A stretch of 64,000 bases of DNA. It comes from Pseudoroseomonas cervicalis. GTDB taxonomy: Bacteria > Pseudomonadota > Alphaproteobacteria > Acetobacterales > Acetobacteraceae. Where the stretch lies: assembly GCF_030818485.1 (NCBI RefSeq), contig NZ_JAUTAJ010000004.1, forward strand, positions 1,901,001 through 1,965,000, in the 5' to 3' direction. Each line of letters starts with the position of its first letter. Position 1 is the stretch's first letter. Under the pieces are notes generated by a model. It saw nothing but the letters and a program-made list of their open reading frames with translations. It was not told where the DNA came from and did no database searches. Below, piece after piece: positions 21,648 through 31,044 of this stretch. Made by a program: the position numbers and the translations under genes.

Positions 21648-22598
21648 ATGTTCGAGTTCAACCAGCTGCGCTGCTTCGTCGCCGTGGCCGAGGAGCGGCA
21701 TTTCCACCGCGCCGCCGCCCGGCTGAACATGACCCAGCCGCCGCTGAGCCGGCAGATCCAGGCGCTGGAGCAGCGGCTGGGCGCCCGGCTGTTCTGGCGC
21801 GACAGCCGCGGCGTGCGGCCGACCCCGGCGGGCCTCGCCTTCCTCGATGAGGCGCGGCGCCTGCTGCGCCTGGCCGAGGGCGCCGCGCGCCGCACCCGCG
21901 CCCTGGCCGAGGGCCAGGCGGGGGAGCTGTCGATCGGCTTCACCGCGGCCTCCGGCTATGCGGTGCTGCCGCGGCTGGTGGCGCTGCTGCGCCAGCGCCT
22001 GCCGGGGATATCCTTGCGACTGCGCGAGGCGGTCTCGGCCGAGCAGCTGGCGGCGCTGCGGGCCGGGCAGCTCGATCTCGGCCTGGTGCGGCCGCTGCAG
22101 GCGCAGCCCGGACTGGCCTGGACAAGGCTGGAGCGCGAGGCGCTGCTGCTGGCCCTGCCGGCGGCGCATCCGCTCGCCGCCCTGCCGGCCATCCCGCCCG
22201 GGGCGCTGCAGGGCGAGCCGCTGGTCACCTACCCGCCGGTCGAGGGCCGCTATCTGCATGAGCTGGTCACCGGCTTCTACCGGCTTTCCGGCCTGGTGCC
22301 GGGGGCGGTGCAGCATGTCAGCCAGGCGCATTCCATCCTGGCGCTGGTCGGCGCCGGGCTGGGGCTGGCGCTGGTGCCGCGCGCGGTGGAGCGGCTGCGC
22401 CCCGAGGGCGTGGCGCTGCGCCCGCTGGCCATGCAGGCCCCCCCGGTGGCGGAGCTGATGCTGGCCTGGCCGGCGGAGACCGAGAACCCGGCCGGCGAGG
22501 CGGCGCTGGCGGCGCTGCGCGCGGCCTGGCCGCAGCTCGGCGACGGTCCGCCGCCGCCCGGACAACCGCCCGGCATGCCGGAGCCGGAGCGGGCATGA
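21648..22598 (+). CDS. LysR-family transcriptional regulator
   Basis: 316-residue regulator. N-terminal winged helix-turn-helix FEFNQLRCFVAVAEERHFHRAAARLNMTQ with PLSRQIQALEQRLG at about residues 2-60; the rest is the two-lobed PBP2-type effector domain (GELSIGFTAASGYAVLPRL, LDLGLVRPL, GAGLGLALVPRAV). Likely senses an organic acid and controls the divergent tctC-dehydrogenase pair, by analogy with other LysR-divergent arrangements. Start ATG 21648 directly abuts a perfect 17-base palindrome, so binding there would block its own translation or transcription. The C terminus is Pro-rich. Confidence 0.9.
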   Translation: MFEFNQLRCFVAVAEERHFHRAAARLNMTQPPLSRQIQALEQRLGARLFWRDSRGVRPTPAGLAFLDEARRLLRLAEGAARRTRALAEGQAGELSIGFTAASGYAVLPRLVALLRQRLPGISLRLREAVSAEQLAALRAGQLDLGLVRPLQAQPGLAWTRLEREALLLALPAAHPLAALPAIPPGALQGEPLVTYPPVEGRYLHELVTGFYRLSGLVPGAVQHVSQAHSILALVGAGLGLALVPRAVERLRPEGVALRPLAMQAPPVAELMLAWPAETENPAGEAALAALRAAWPQLGDGPPPPGQPPGMPEPERA

Positions 22599-22627
22599 AA
22601 AAAGCCCCGGGGATCGCTCCCCGGGGC
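22598..22627 (-). terminator. Rho-independent terminator, GCGA tetraloop
   Basis: On the minus strand a perfect 10-bp stem GCCCCGGGGA / TCCCCGGGGC with a GCGA loop is followed by six T. It terminates the Bax-inhibitor-like gene and lies at the 3' end of the converging lysR gene. Confidence 0.88.
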
Positions 22628-22652
22628 CGGTCCTCCGTCAGCCTTGCCGGAT

Positions 22653-23441
22653 TCAGTCCTGCTGGCGGACGCCCATGAACTGCAGCATCAGCTGGAACAG
22701 GTTGATGAAGTTCAGGTACAGGCCCAGCGCGTCGAACACGCTGCGCTTGGCCGCCTCATCGGTGCCCTCGGCATAGGCGAACTCGACATAGTCGGCCTTG
22801 ATGCGCTGGGTGTCGTAGGCGGTCAGGCCGACGAACACCACGACGCCGATCACGCTGATGATGAAGGCCAGCATGCCGGAGCCGACGAACATGTTCACCA
22901 GGCTGGCGATGATGATGCCGATCAGGCCCATCATCATGAAGGCGCCGAGCTTCGTCAGGTCACGCTTCGTCGTGTAGCCATAGAGGCTGATGGCCGCGAA
23001 CATGCTGGCCGTCACGAAGAAGGTGCTGGCGACCGAGGCGCCGACATAGACCACGAAGATGTTCGCCATGCTGGCGCCCATCGCGGCACAGAACAGCCAG
23101 AACAGGCCCTGCGCCGTGGTCTTGCTCATCCGGTTGATGCCGAAGGACAGCACCAGCACGAAGGCCAGCGGCGCCAGCATCGCGGCGAAGCCCAGGATGG
23201 TCGGCTGCGTCACCACGAAGCCGCGCGGCGAGCGCCCCACGGTGAAGAACAGCTCGGACAGGCCGGTGTTGGCGATCACATAGGCGACGATCGCGGTCAC
23301 CAGCAGGCCGGACGCCATCCAGTTGTAGACGCGCAGCATGTAGGACCGCAGCCCGGCATCGATGGCGGCTGCGTCGGCCGTCGCCACGCGGCCCCAGCCG
23401 GGCGCACCCGTCGTGAAACGATAGTCGGGACCAGAGGCCAT
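22653..23441 (-). CDS. Bax inhibitor-1/YccA-family membrane protein
   Basis: 262-residue protein with about seven membrane segments and the BI-1 family pattern: LRSYMLRVYNWMASGLLVTA near the start, FGINRMSKTTAQGLFW, and the C-terminal GLYLNFINLFQLMLQFMG. The family includes YccA, a modulator of FtsH proteolysis, and eukaryotic calcium-leak channels; the bacterial role is not settled. Start ATG 23441 (MASGPDYRF) has GGAGGAG upstream; a longer open frame exists but its extra residues are not family-like. A plausible sigma-70 promoter and a leader hairpin precede it, and a tetraloop terminator follows, so it is likely monocistronic. Confidence 0.9.
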   Translation of the reverse strand: MASGPDYRFTTGAPGWGRVATADAAAIDAGLRSYMLRVYNWMASGLLVTAIVAYVIANTGLSELFFTVGRSPRGFVVTQPTILGFAAMLAPLAFVLVLSFGINRMSKTTAQGLFWLFCAAMGASMANIFVVYVGASVASTFFVTASMFAAISLYGYTTKRDLTKLGAFMMMGLIGIIIASLVNMFVGSGMLAFIISVIGVVVFVGLTAYDTQRIKADYVEFAYAEGTDEAAKRSVFDALGLYLNFINLFQLMLQFMGVRQQD

Positions 23442-23462
23442 AGGTGTCTCAACTCCTCCCAG

Positions 23463-23515
23463 CGCGGAGAATCCGCGGGTCACAAGATATATGGACTAAC
23501 GGTAATCTCGTTCAA
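23463..23515 (-). promoter_or_regulatory. Probable sigma-70 promoter and leader hairpin of the BI-1 gene
   Basis: On the minus strand TTGAAC (23515-23510), an 18-base spacer, then TATATC (23491-23486), in an AT-rich patch unusual for this DNA. A perfect hairpin CGCGGA-GAA-TCCGCG (23463-23477) lies in the presumed 5' leader between promoter and start codon. Confidence 0.5.
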
Positions 23516-23570
23516 CGGCAAAGCGCATAACGGACACGCCCAGGCCAGAAAGTGATCGCCACCGCCCTCC

Positions 23571-26176
23571 CTACTCGTTGCGCAGCATCGGCGCGGGCCT
23601 GGCCCGCAGCGCCAGCGCCGTGCCGGCATAGCCCAGCCCCAGCGTCAGCAGCATGCAGCCCAGGATGGTGGCGGTGAGCGTCATGGGCAGAAAAATCCAC
23701 TCGGTGCGCATGACATAGCGCGCCACCGCCCAGGAGGCGGCGGTGCCGGCGCCGGCGGCCAGCAGCCCGGCGGTCAGCCCGACCAGGCCGAACTCCACCA
23801 TCCAGGCGCGGCGGATCTGCGCCCTTGTGGCGCCGATCACCTTCAGCACCACCGCATCGCGCACCCGGCGCCGCTGCGTCGCCGCCATGGCGCCGGCCAG
23901 CACCAGGGCGCCGGCCAGCAGCGTCAGCCCGGCGACCGCCGAGAGCGCGACGCCGAGCCGCTCCAGGAGCCCCGCCACCGCCGCCAGCGCGTCGCGCACC
24001 CGGATGCCGGAGACATTGGGGAAGGCGTCAGTGATGGCGCGCAGCACCGCGGCGTCCTGCGCCGCGTCGCCGCGCACCGTCGCGATATGGGTGTGCGGCG
24101 CCGCCTCCAGCAGGCCGGGCGAGGCCACCAGCACGAAGTTCAGCCCCAGCCCCTGCCACTCGATCCGCCGCAGGCTGCTGATGCGGAAGGTCAGGTCGCG
24201 GCCGAGCACGTTCAGCGTGACCTCGTCGCCCAGGCCCACCCCCCAGCCCTCGGCGATGCGGGCATCGAGGGAGAGCAGCGGCGGGCCACGATAATCCTCG
24301 GGCCACCACTGCCCGGCCACCAGCCGCGTGCCCTCGGGCGGGCGGGCGGCATAGGTCAGGCCGCGATCGCCGCGCAGCGCCCATTCGCTGTCCTCGCCGA
24401 CCCGCATCTGCTCGACCGGCACGCCCTTCACCGCGACCACGCGGGCGCGCAGCGAGGGCACGCGCGTCACCTCCACCACCCCCGGCTGGGCCAAAGCGGT
24501 GGCGTCGAAGCGCTGCGCCTGGTCGGACTGGATGTCGATGAAATAGAAATTCGGCGCCGCCCCCGGCAGCTGGTCGGAGAGCTGGCGGCGCAGATTGCCC
24601 TCGATCATGGCGACCGCCGAGAGGGTGGTCAGGCCGATGCCCAGCGCCACCAGCAGCAGCGGCGTCGGCGCCCCGGGGCGGTGGATATTGGCCAGGCCCA
24701 GCCGCAGCGCCGGGCGCCCGGCGCCGCGCAGGCGTTTGGCCAGCGCCATCAGCGCGGTGGCGCCCAGCCGGAACAGCAGCAGCGTGGCGCCGGCACCGAC
24801 GCAGAAGCCCAGCGCGAAGATGGGCTGCGCCGCGGTCAGCACCACCAGCGCCACCAGCGCCGCCACCGCCAGGGCGTTCACCGCCAGCAGCCCCCAGGAG
24901 GCGCGGAAGCGCGTCTTCTGCACCGTGTCGCGGAACAGGGCGGCGCCCGGGATCTCCCGGGCGCGCGCCAGCGGCCAGAGCGCGAAGGCCAGCGCCGTCA
25001 GCGCGCCATAGGCGGCGGCGAGCAGCAGCGGCGTCGGGTAGAGGCCGAGCTGCGGCGGCACCGGCAGGGCGCCGGACAGCGCGCGGGCGGCCAGCAGCGT
25101 CAGCCCCTGCCCCGCCACCAGGCCGAGCAGGATGCCCAAACCGGCCAGCACGCCCACCTGGATCAGGTAGGTGACGAAGATCACCCGCGCCGGCGCGCCC
25201 AGGCAGCGCAAAGTGGCGATGGTGCGGGCGCGCTGGTCCAGCCAGGCGCGCACGCCGGTGGCGACCCCGATGCCGCCCACCAGCAGGGCGGTGAGCCCGG
25301 CCAGCGTCAGGAAGGAGGCGGCGCGGTCGAGGAAGCGGTTGACCCCCGGCGCAGCCTCGGCCGCCGAGCGGATGCGCCAGCTGCCATCATCCGGCCCCGC
25401 GCGCAGCGCGCGGATGAAGCCGCCGACATCGCTGCCCGGCGGCAGCGCCACGCGGTATTCGTAATGGATCAGGCTGCCGGGCTGGATCAGCGCGGTGCGC
25501 GGCAGGTCGGCCAGCGGGATCATGGCGCGCGGGCCGAGGATGGCGGGGCTCGCCACCTTGTCCGGCTCATTCGCCACCAGCCCCGCATAGCGGAAGCTGG
25601 CCTCGCCAAGGCGCAGCCGGTCGCCCACCGCAAGGCCGAGACGCTCGGCCACCAGCGGCTCCAGCGCCACCTCGCCCGGCTGCAGCCCGTCCGGCGCCGG
25701 CGGGTCCAGCACCAGCGCGCCCTGCAGCGGATAGGCGGCATCCACCGCCTTCAGCTCGACCAGCGTGCGCTCGCCATTGGGGGCGATCGCCATGGCGCGC
25801 ATCTCGACCACTTCCGAGACCCGGCCGCCGCGCGCCTCGATCCATTCCCGCCCGCCCGGCGCCATGGGCTGGGTGGCGATGCGGATGGAGACGTCGCCGC
25901 CCAGGATGCGGCTTCCATCGCTGGCCAGCCCCGCCTCGGTGGCGGCGCGCAGCGTGCCGACGGCGGCGATGGCCGCGACGCCGAGCGCCAGGCAGGCCAG
26001 CACGATGCGCAAGCCCTTCAGCCCGCCACGCAGCTCGCGCCGGGCGAAGCGCAGGCCGAGCGCCAGCGTCGCCCAGGCGCCGGGCTCGCCACCGCGGGCC
26101 GCCGCCGTGGCGCGCGGCGCGGCGGCGGCCAGGCCGGCGGGAGCCGTCGTCGCGGCGCCACCGCCCTCGGGCGGGC

Positions 26177-26180
<4 letters not shown>
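23571..26180 (-). CDS. ABC transporter permease, YbbP/FtsX-like
   Basis: 869-residue inner-membrane permease with two FtsX-type cores. An N-terminal Ala-rich extension (~35 residues) is followed by FARRELRGGLKGLRIVLACLALG (TM1), a large periplasmic MacB-PCD-like domain, and clusters of membrane segments around residues 300-480 and 740-860; the C-terminal QRRRVRDAVVLKVIGATRAQI is the typical FtsX coupling segment. In E. coli ybbP accompanies ybbA and tesA, exactly the neighbours seen here. Proposed roles involve export or handling of lipids or membrane proteins; the substrate is unproven. Starts inside the ybbA-like stop (ATGA overlap). Confidence 0.88.
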
Positions 26181-26945
<765 letters not shown>

Positions 26946-26947
<2 letters not shown>

Positions 26948-27644
26948 GACCCGCAGATATGGCCGCCATGCGGCACTGCGAAGAGCTTTCCTCGGTTTCG
27001 CAATGTTTCTTCCGGTGGCGATCGCCACATCGGGGGCGCAGGCGCAGGGCGCCCCCCCGCGCCAGGCGCCTTCGGCCGAGGCGGTGAAGATCGTCATGCT
27101 GGGGGATTCGATCACCGCCGGCTATGGCCTGGCCCAGGCGGAGGCGCTGCCGGCCCGGCTGCAGGCGCTGCTGCTGGCCGAGGGGCGCGATGTGCGCATC
27201 ATCGCCGCCGGCGTCTCCGGCGACACCACGGCGGGCGGCAAGGCGCGGCTGGACTGGGTGCTGGCCGACCAGCCGCAGGCGGTGATCGTGGCGCTGGGCG
27301 GCAATGACGGGCTGCGCGGCATCCCGCCCAGCGACACACGGGCCAATCTGGACGACATCCTGACCCGGCTGAAGGCGCGCAATGTGCCGGCCCTGCTGGC
27401 CGGCATGCTGGCGCCGCCCAATCTGGGCGCGGATTACGGCCGCGACTTCGCCGGCACCTTCCGCGCGCTGGCCGAGGCGCATCCAGAGGTGGTGTTCTAC
27501 CCCTTTCTGCTGGAGGGCGTGGCGGGCGAGGCGGCGCTGAACCAGCCCGACCGCATCCACCCCAATCCACGCGGAGCGGAGGAGGTGGCACGCCGCATGC
27601 TTCCCTCCGTGCGGGAGCTGCTGTCCAAGCTGCAGGGAGGTTGA
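26946..27644 (+). CDS. tesA: Arylesterase/lysophospholipase L1, TesA-like SGNH hydrolase
   Basis: 232-residue periplasmic SGNH hydrolase. A signal peptide with a twin-arginine-like start (MTRRYGRHAALRRA) and hydrophobic core ends near AQAQ (residue 34). Block I GDSITAGYG has the nucleophile S55, block II VSGDTTAGG, block III GGNDGLRG, block V DRIHPNPRG with the catalytic Asp and His. Divergent from the YbbAP-like transporter, the same association as tesA-ybbAP in enterics. The start at 26946 shares CATG with the divergent gene; ATG 27003 is an alternative that would shorten the signal peptide. thpR follows 6 bases later. Confidence 0.9.
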
Positions 27645-27650
27645 GCCGCC

Positions 27651-28235
27651 ATGCCACGCCTGTTCGTTGCCCTGCCGCTGCCGGACGGTTTGCGTGACCA
27701 GCTGGCCGATCTGGCCGGCGGCATCCCCGGCGCCCGCTGGGTGCCGCCCGAGAACTACCACCTGACGCTGCGCTTCATCGGTGAGATCGAGGGCTGGCAG
27801 GCCGATGAGGTGGATGAGGCGCTCGCCGGCATCCGCGCCCGGCCCTTCGAGCTGACGCTGTCCGGCCTCGACATCTTCGAGAAGGCCGGGCGCATCCATT
27901 CGCTGCATGTGAAGGCCGAGCGCGGCGAGCGGCTGCTGCACCTGCAATCCAAGGTGGAGACGGCGCTGCAGCGGGTCGGGCTGCCGGCCGAGCGGCGGCG
28001 CTTCGCCCCGCATGTGACGCTGGCGCGCACCGACCGCGCCGCGCCGGACAAGCTGATCAGCTTCGTCCAGGCGCACAACCTGTTCCGCCCGGCGCCGGTG
28101 GCGATCGGGCATTTCTGCCTGTTCTCCTCGCGCCTGGGCAAGGAACAGGCGCATTACGAGGCAGAGGTGGATTACGCCCTGACCGGCGGCACCACCGGCA
28201 CGCCGGCGCCGATCCCGCGCGAGGCCGGGGTCTAG
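27651..28235 (+). CDS. thpR: RNA 2',3'-cyclic phosphodiesterase ThpR (2H family)
   Basis: 194-residue member of the 2H phosphoesterase superfamily (formerly 2'-5' RNA ligase LigT). Both HxTx catalytic motifs are present: H37-L-T39-L (NYHLTLRFIG) and H121-V-T123-L (APHVTLARTD). It opens RNA 2',3'-cyclic phosphates in the cytoplasm. N terminus MPRLFVALPLPD is standard. Starts 6 bases after tesA, so co-transcription is likely. The C-terminal ~15 residues are G/T/P-rich. Confidence 0.93.
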   Translation: MPRLFVALPLPDGLRDQLADLAGGIPGARWVPPENYHLTLRFIGEIEGWQADEVDEALAGIRARPFELTLSGLDIFEKAGRIHSLHVKAERGERLLHLQSKVETALQRVGLPAERRRFAPHVTLARTDRAAPDKLISFVQAHNLFRPAPVAIGHFCLFSSRLGKEQAHYEAEVDYALTGGTTGTPAPIPREAGV

Positions 28236-28326
28236 CCTCGGCCAGGGCCCAGGCTGGGGCGGGGGCGGCCCGCCGCCGCGCAGGCCCGCCATTGCACCGC
28301 GGCGCGGCACAGCCTAGGCAGTCGGC

Positions 28327-28803
28327 ATGACGCGGCCCTGGCGGGCCCTGCTGCTGTGCCTGACCACCCTGCTGCTGCTCGGCCAGAGCGTGGCGGCGCC
28401 GGCGCATTGCCTGCGCCTGGCGCGGCCGGCGGCACAGGGCAGCGGCTTCGCCCTGCCGCTCTGCACCCCCGAGGGGCTGCGCTGGGTGGTGCATGCGGCG
28501 GACCGCCCGGAGGCCCCGTCCCCCGATGGCCTGACCGCGGATCTCCTGCCCGCCGATGCGCCGATCGCCGGCACGGCGCTGGCGGCCGCCGGCGGCGACG
28601 CCGCGCCCGACCATGCCGAGCCCGGCTTCTGCCCCGCCTGCCATGGCCTGCCGGATGGGCTGGCCCTGCCCGCCGGGCCGGCGCCGCCGGCCCCGCGCTG
28701 GGCGCTGCGGCAGGCCGCGCCGCCGCCCGCCCCGGCACCCTTCGCGCTGAGCCCGCCGCGCGGCCCGCCCGGCGGCCCGCGCGGCCCGCCCGCCCTGGCC
28801 TGA
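28327..28803 (+). CDS. DUF2946-like secreted protein, probable copper-associated
   Basis: 158 residues. Signal peptide about 1-24 (LLLCLTTLLLLGQSVAAPAH). Cys/His-containing elements are HCLRLARP, LPLCTPEGL and FCPACHGLP, and the C-terminal 40 residues are almost only P, A, G and R. The pattern of an early CTxxG and a later CPxCH resembles DUF2946 proteins, which commonly accompany PCu(A)C chaperones and copper-responsive TonB receptors. The next gene is a PCu(A)C chaperone, supporting a metal-related role; direct copper binding is inference. Confidence 0.6.
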   Translation: MTRPWRALLLCLTTLLLLGQSVAAPAHCLRLARPAAQGSGFALPLCTPEGLRWVVHAADRPEAPSPDGLTADLLPADAPIAGTALAAAGGDAAPDHAEPGFCPACHGLPDGLALPAGPAPPAPRWALRQAAPPPAPAPFALSPPRGPPGGPRGPPALA

Positions 28804-28877
28804 CCGCACCGACCCTTGCCCTTCCCATCCTCCGCGGGCCGCGCCACGCGCCGGCCCCGACCCCGGATCGTCAGACC

Positions 28878-29384
28878 ATGCTGAACCGTCGCTTCCTGCT
28901 TCATGCCCTGCCGGGCGCCCTGTCGCTGCTCGCCCTGCCGCCGCTGGCGCGCCGCGCCGCCGCGCACAGCTACAAGGCCGGCGATGTCGAGATCGGCCAT
29001 CCCTGGAGCCGCGCCGCCCCGCCGCGCGGCACCGGCGCCGGCTTCATGACGCTGCGCAACACCGGCAGCCAGCCGGACCGCCTGGTCTCCGGCCGCGCCG
29101 CCATCGCCCGCAGCGTGGAGATCCACACCCATCTGCATGAGGGCGGCGTGATGCGCATGCGCCCGGTCGAGGGCGGGCTGGTGCTGCCCCCGGGCCAGGA
29201 GGTCGCCCTGGCCCCCGGCGGCTACCACCTGATGCTGATCGGCCTGTCCGAGGCGCTGGTGCAGGGCCAGCGCGTGCCCGTCACCCTGGTGTTCGAGCGC
29301 GGCGGCGAGGTCCAGGTGGAGCTGGTGGTGGAATCCGCCGGCTACCGCCCGGGCAACGCGCCGGCCGGCGGCCACCAGCACTGA
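28878..29384 (+). CDS. Periplasmic copper chaperone PCu(A)C
   Basis: 168-residue exported copper chaperone that delivers Cu(I) for cytochrome oxidase assembly. Signal peptide about 1-30 (RRFLLHALPGALSLLALPPL). The core includes IGHPWSRAAPPRGTGAGFMTL and the ligand region HTHLHEGGVMRM then GGYHLMLIGL, corresponding to the H(M)...M...HxM copper site; the usual HEM is HTH here. A terminal GGHQH may add a further metal ligand. ATG 28878 is the only start before the signal peptide. Follows the DUF2946-like gene by 74 bases. Confidence 0.88.
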   Translation: MLNRRFLLHALPGALSLLALPPLARRAAAHSYKAGDVEIGHPWSRAAPPRGTGAGFMTLRNTGSQPDRLVSGRAAIARSVEIHTHLHEGGVMRMRPVEGGLVLPPGQEVALAPGGYHLMLIGLSEALVQGQRVPVTLVFERGGEVQVELVVESAGYRPGNAPAGGHQH

Positions 29385-29455
29385 GGCCATGGCGGCGGGG
29401 CCAGACCCCGCCGCCCGCCCTGCCCCGGCCGGATGCGCGAGCCGGGACTTTGCCA

Positions 29456-29483
29456 TTCCGTTTTGTTTCGAATTCGATATAGT
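29456..29483 (+). promoter_or_regulatory. Possible promoter for the 485-residue membrane protein
   Basis: An AT-rich island (29447-29483) in GC-dense DNA holds TATAGT at 29478-29483, a fair -10, with a weak -35 TTCCGT 16 bases upstream (29456-29461). The start codon lies 27 bases further on. Confidence 0.35.
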
Positions 29484-29509
29484 GCGGCTTTCAGCCCGGG
29501 GCACCCCCG

Positions 29510-30967
29510 ATGAGCCACGCCGCCAGCGACGCCGCCGAGCCCGCCGACGCCGCGCCGCCCCCCGAACCTGCCCCGGCGCCCGAGCAGGCCCGGCCTGCCG
29601 TGCCGCAGGACCATGACCTGTTCTTCGCCCGGCTGCTGGATGAGATCTATCTGCTGCTGGATTTCATCGCCACCCGCAACGACCACGGGCTGGAATGCCT
29701 GGAGGCGAAGATCCCGATGGAGGGCGGCAGCGCGGCGGGCGGCACCGGCACGCGGCAGCAGGTGCTGCAGCGCATCGCCGAGCTGCAATTCCCGCCCCCC
29801 GCCCGGCCGGGCCGCGACGCCGCCGATGTCGCCTTCCTGATGCTGGTGAAGGACCGTCTGGCGCAGCAGGCCCGCCCGGCCAACGGCATGACCATCGCCT
29901 TCACCGAGATGGTGCTGATGGGCAGCCGCAGCAGCGTCATCGCCGGGCAGGCGCCGGGCCGGGCCGGGCTGCTGCCCTCCAGCCACCGCCCCGGCCTGGC
30001 CCGCAACGCCTATCCGGAGCTGCGCAGCTACGCCTGGTGGACCAAGTGGATCTGGCGCGTCTGCATCGGGCTGCTGATGGCGCTGGCGCTGTGGACCGCC
30101 TGGCTGACCATGCATGTCGAGGCCGGGCGGATCCTGCTCGACCGGCTGGCCACGGCGACCCGCAGCTACCAGACGGCGGCCCAGGCGGTGGCGGCGGCCG
30201 ACCGCCCCGTCACCGCCACCATCGCCGGGGTGCCGCCCCCCGCCGTGCAACCGGTGGCGGACGGGCTGATCCAGCCGCTGCAGCCGCCCTATCACCTGGG
30301 CTTCTGCGACCGGGCGCTGCGGCTGCAGGCGCTGCCGCGCCAGGACGCGGCGTATTTCCCGAACTTGCCGGTGTTCGAGAACGCCATGCAGCGCAGCCTG
30401 TGCTCGCCGCTCTGGGATGCGGACAGGGAGATCAACTCGGCACGCGCGCGGCTGGTAACCTTCATCGCCCCCAGCCTGCCGCGCCTCGACTTCATCACCC
30501 TGCGGGACGAATCGAGCGCCAAGACCGACAGCCGCGAGCAGGAATGGCGCGCCGACGACATCGCCCGGCTGCTGAGCCGGCACATGCTGCCGCTGGCCTT
30601 CGCCGTGCTGGGCGCCGGCGTCTCGATCCTGCGCGACTTCACCCAGCGCATGCATGCCAGCGTGCTGGCGCCGCGCGACCTGCCCATGGCGTTCAGCCGG
30701 CTGGCGCTCGGCATCGCCGCCGGGCTGGCGATGGGGCTGTTCCAGTCCGATCTCGGCGTGGTGCCGGAGCTGGGCGGCATCACCGCCCCCGCCGCGGCGC
30801 GCGGCGGCTGGACGCAGCATGGCCTGGCCTTCCTGGCCGGCTACGGGCTGGATGCGGTGTTCAGCTTCCTCGACGACCAGCTGCGCCGGCTGCGCCGCAG
30901 CACCGACCCGGCCCAGGGCAGCGGGGTGGCGGCGGCCGGCGCGGGGCGGCCCGCCGGCGCCGCCTGA
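29510..30967 (+). CDS. Unrecognised integral membrane protein, 485 residues
   Basis: No family recognised. An acidic, Pro/Ala-rich N-terminal ~35 residues leads to a cytoplasmic-looking helical region (DHDLFFARLLDEIYLLLDFI, LEAKIP...), then a membrane segment at about 179-201 (WKW...LWTAWL), a ~155-residue middle domain with three cysteines, and three hydrophobic segments at about 358-374, 396-412 and 436-455 ending GYGLDAVFSFLDDQLRRLRR. The SILRDFTQRMHASV stretch between segments two and three looks conserved in style. No signal peptide. Flanked by copper chaperone and sirtuin genes with no overlap, apparently its own transcription unit. Could be a sensor or channel; this is speculation. Confidence 0.75.
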   Translation: MSHAASDAAEPADAAPPPEPAPAPEQARPAVPQDHDLFFARLLDEIYLLLDFIATRNDHGLECLEAKIPMEGGSAAGGTGTRQQVLQRIAELQFPPPARPGRDAADVAFLMLVKDRLAQQARPANGMTIAFTEMVLMGSRSSVIAGQAPGRAGLLPSSHRPGLARNAYPELRSYAWWTKWIWRVCIGLLMALALWTAWLTMHVEAGRILLDRLATATRSYQTAAQAVAAADRPVTATIAGVPPPAVQPVADGLIQPLQPPYHLGFCDRALRLQALPRQDAAYFPNLPVFENAMQRSLCSPLWDADREINSARARLVTFIAPSLPRLDFITLRDESSAKTDSREQEWRADDIARLLSRHMLPLAFAVLGAGVSILRDFTQRMHASVLAPRDLPMAFSRLALGIAAGLAMGLFQSDLGVVPELGGITAPAAARGGWTQHGLAFLAGYGLDAVFSFLDDQLRRLRRSTDPAQGSGVAAAGAGRPAGAA

Positions 30968-31044
30968 GGGAGCGTGGACCGGGCGACCCCCGCGGCCCCG
31001 CCCCCGCTTGACCTGGCCGTCCCGGCACGGGAAGGCTGGCGGCC

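Noticed and set aside
22603..22640. Terminator for the plus-strand lysR gene
   Set aside because: The T-run lies only on the minus-strand side; on the plus side the stem is followed by GC-rich sequence, so I assign it to the BI-1 gene.
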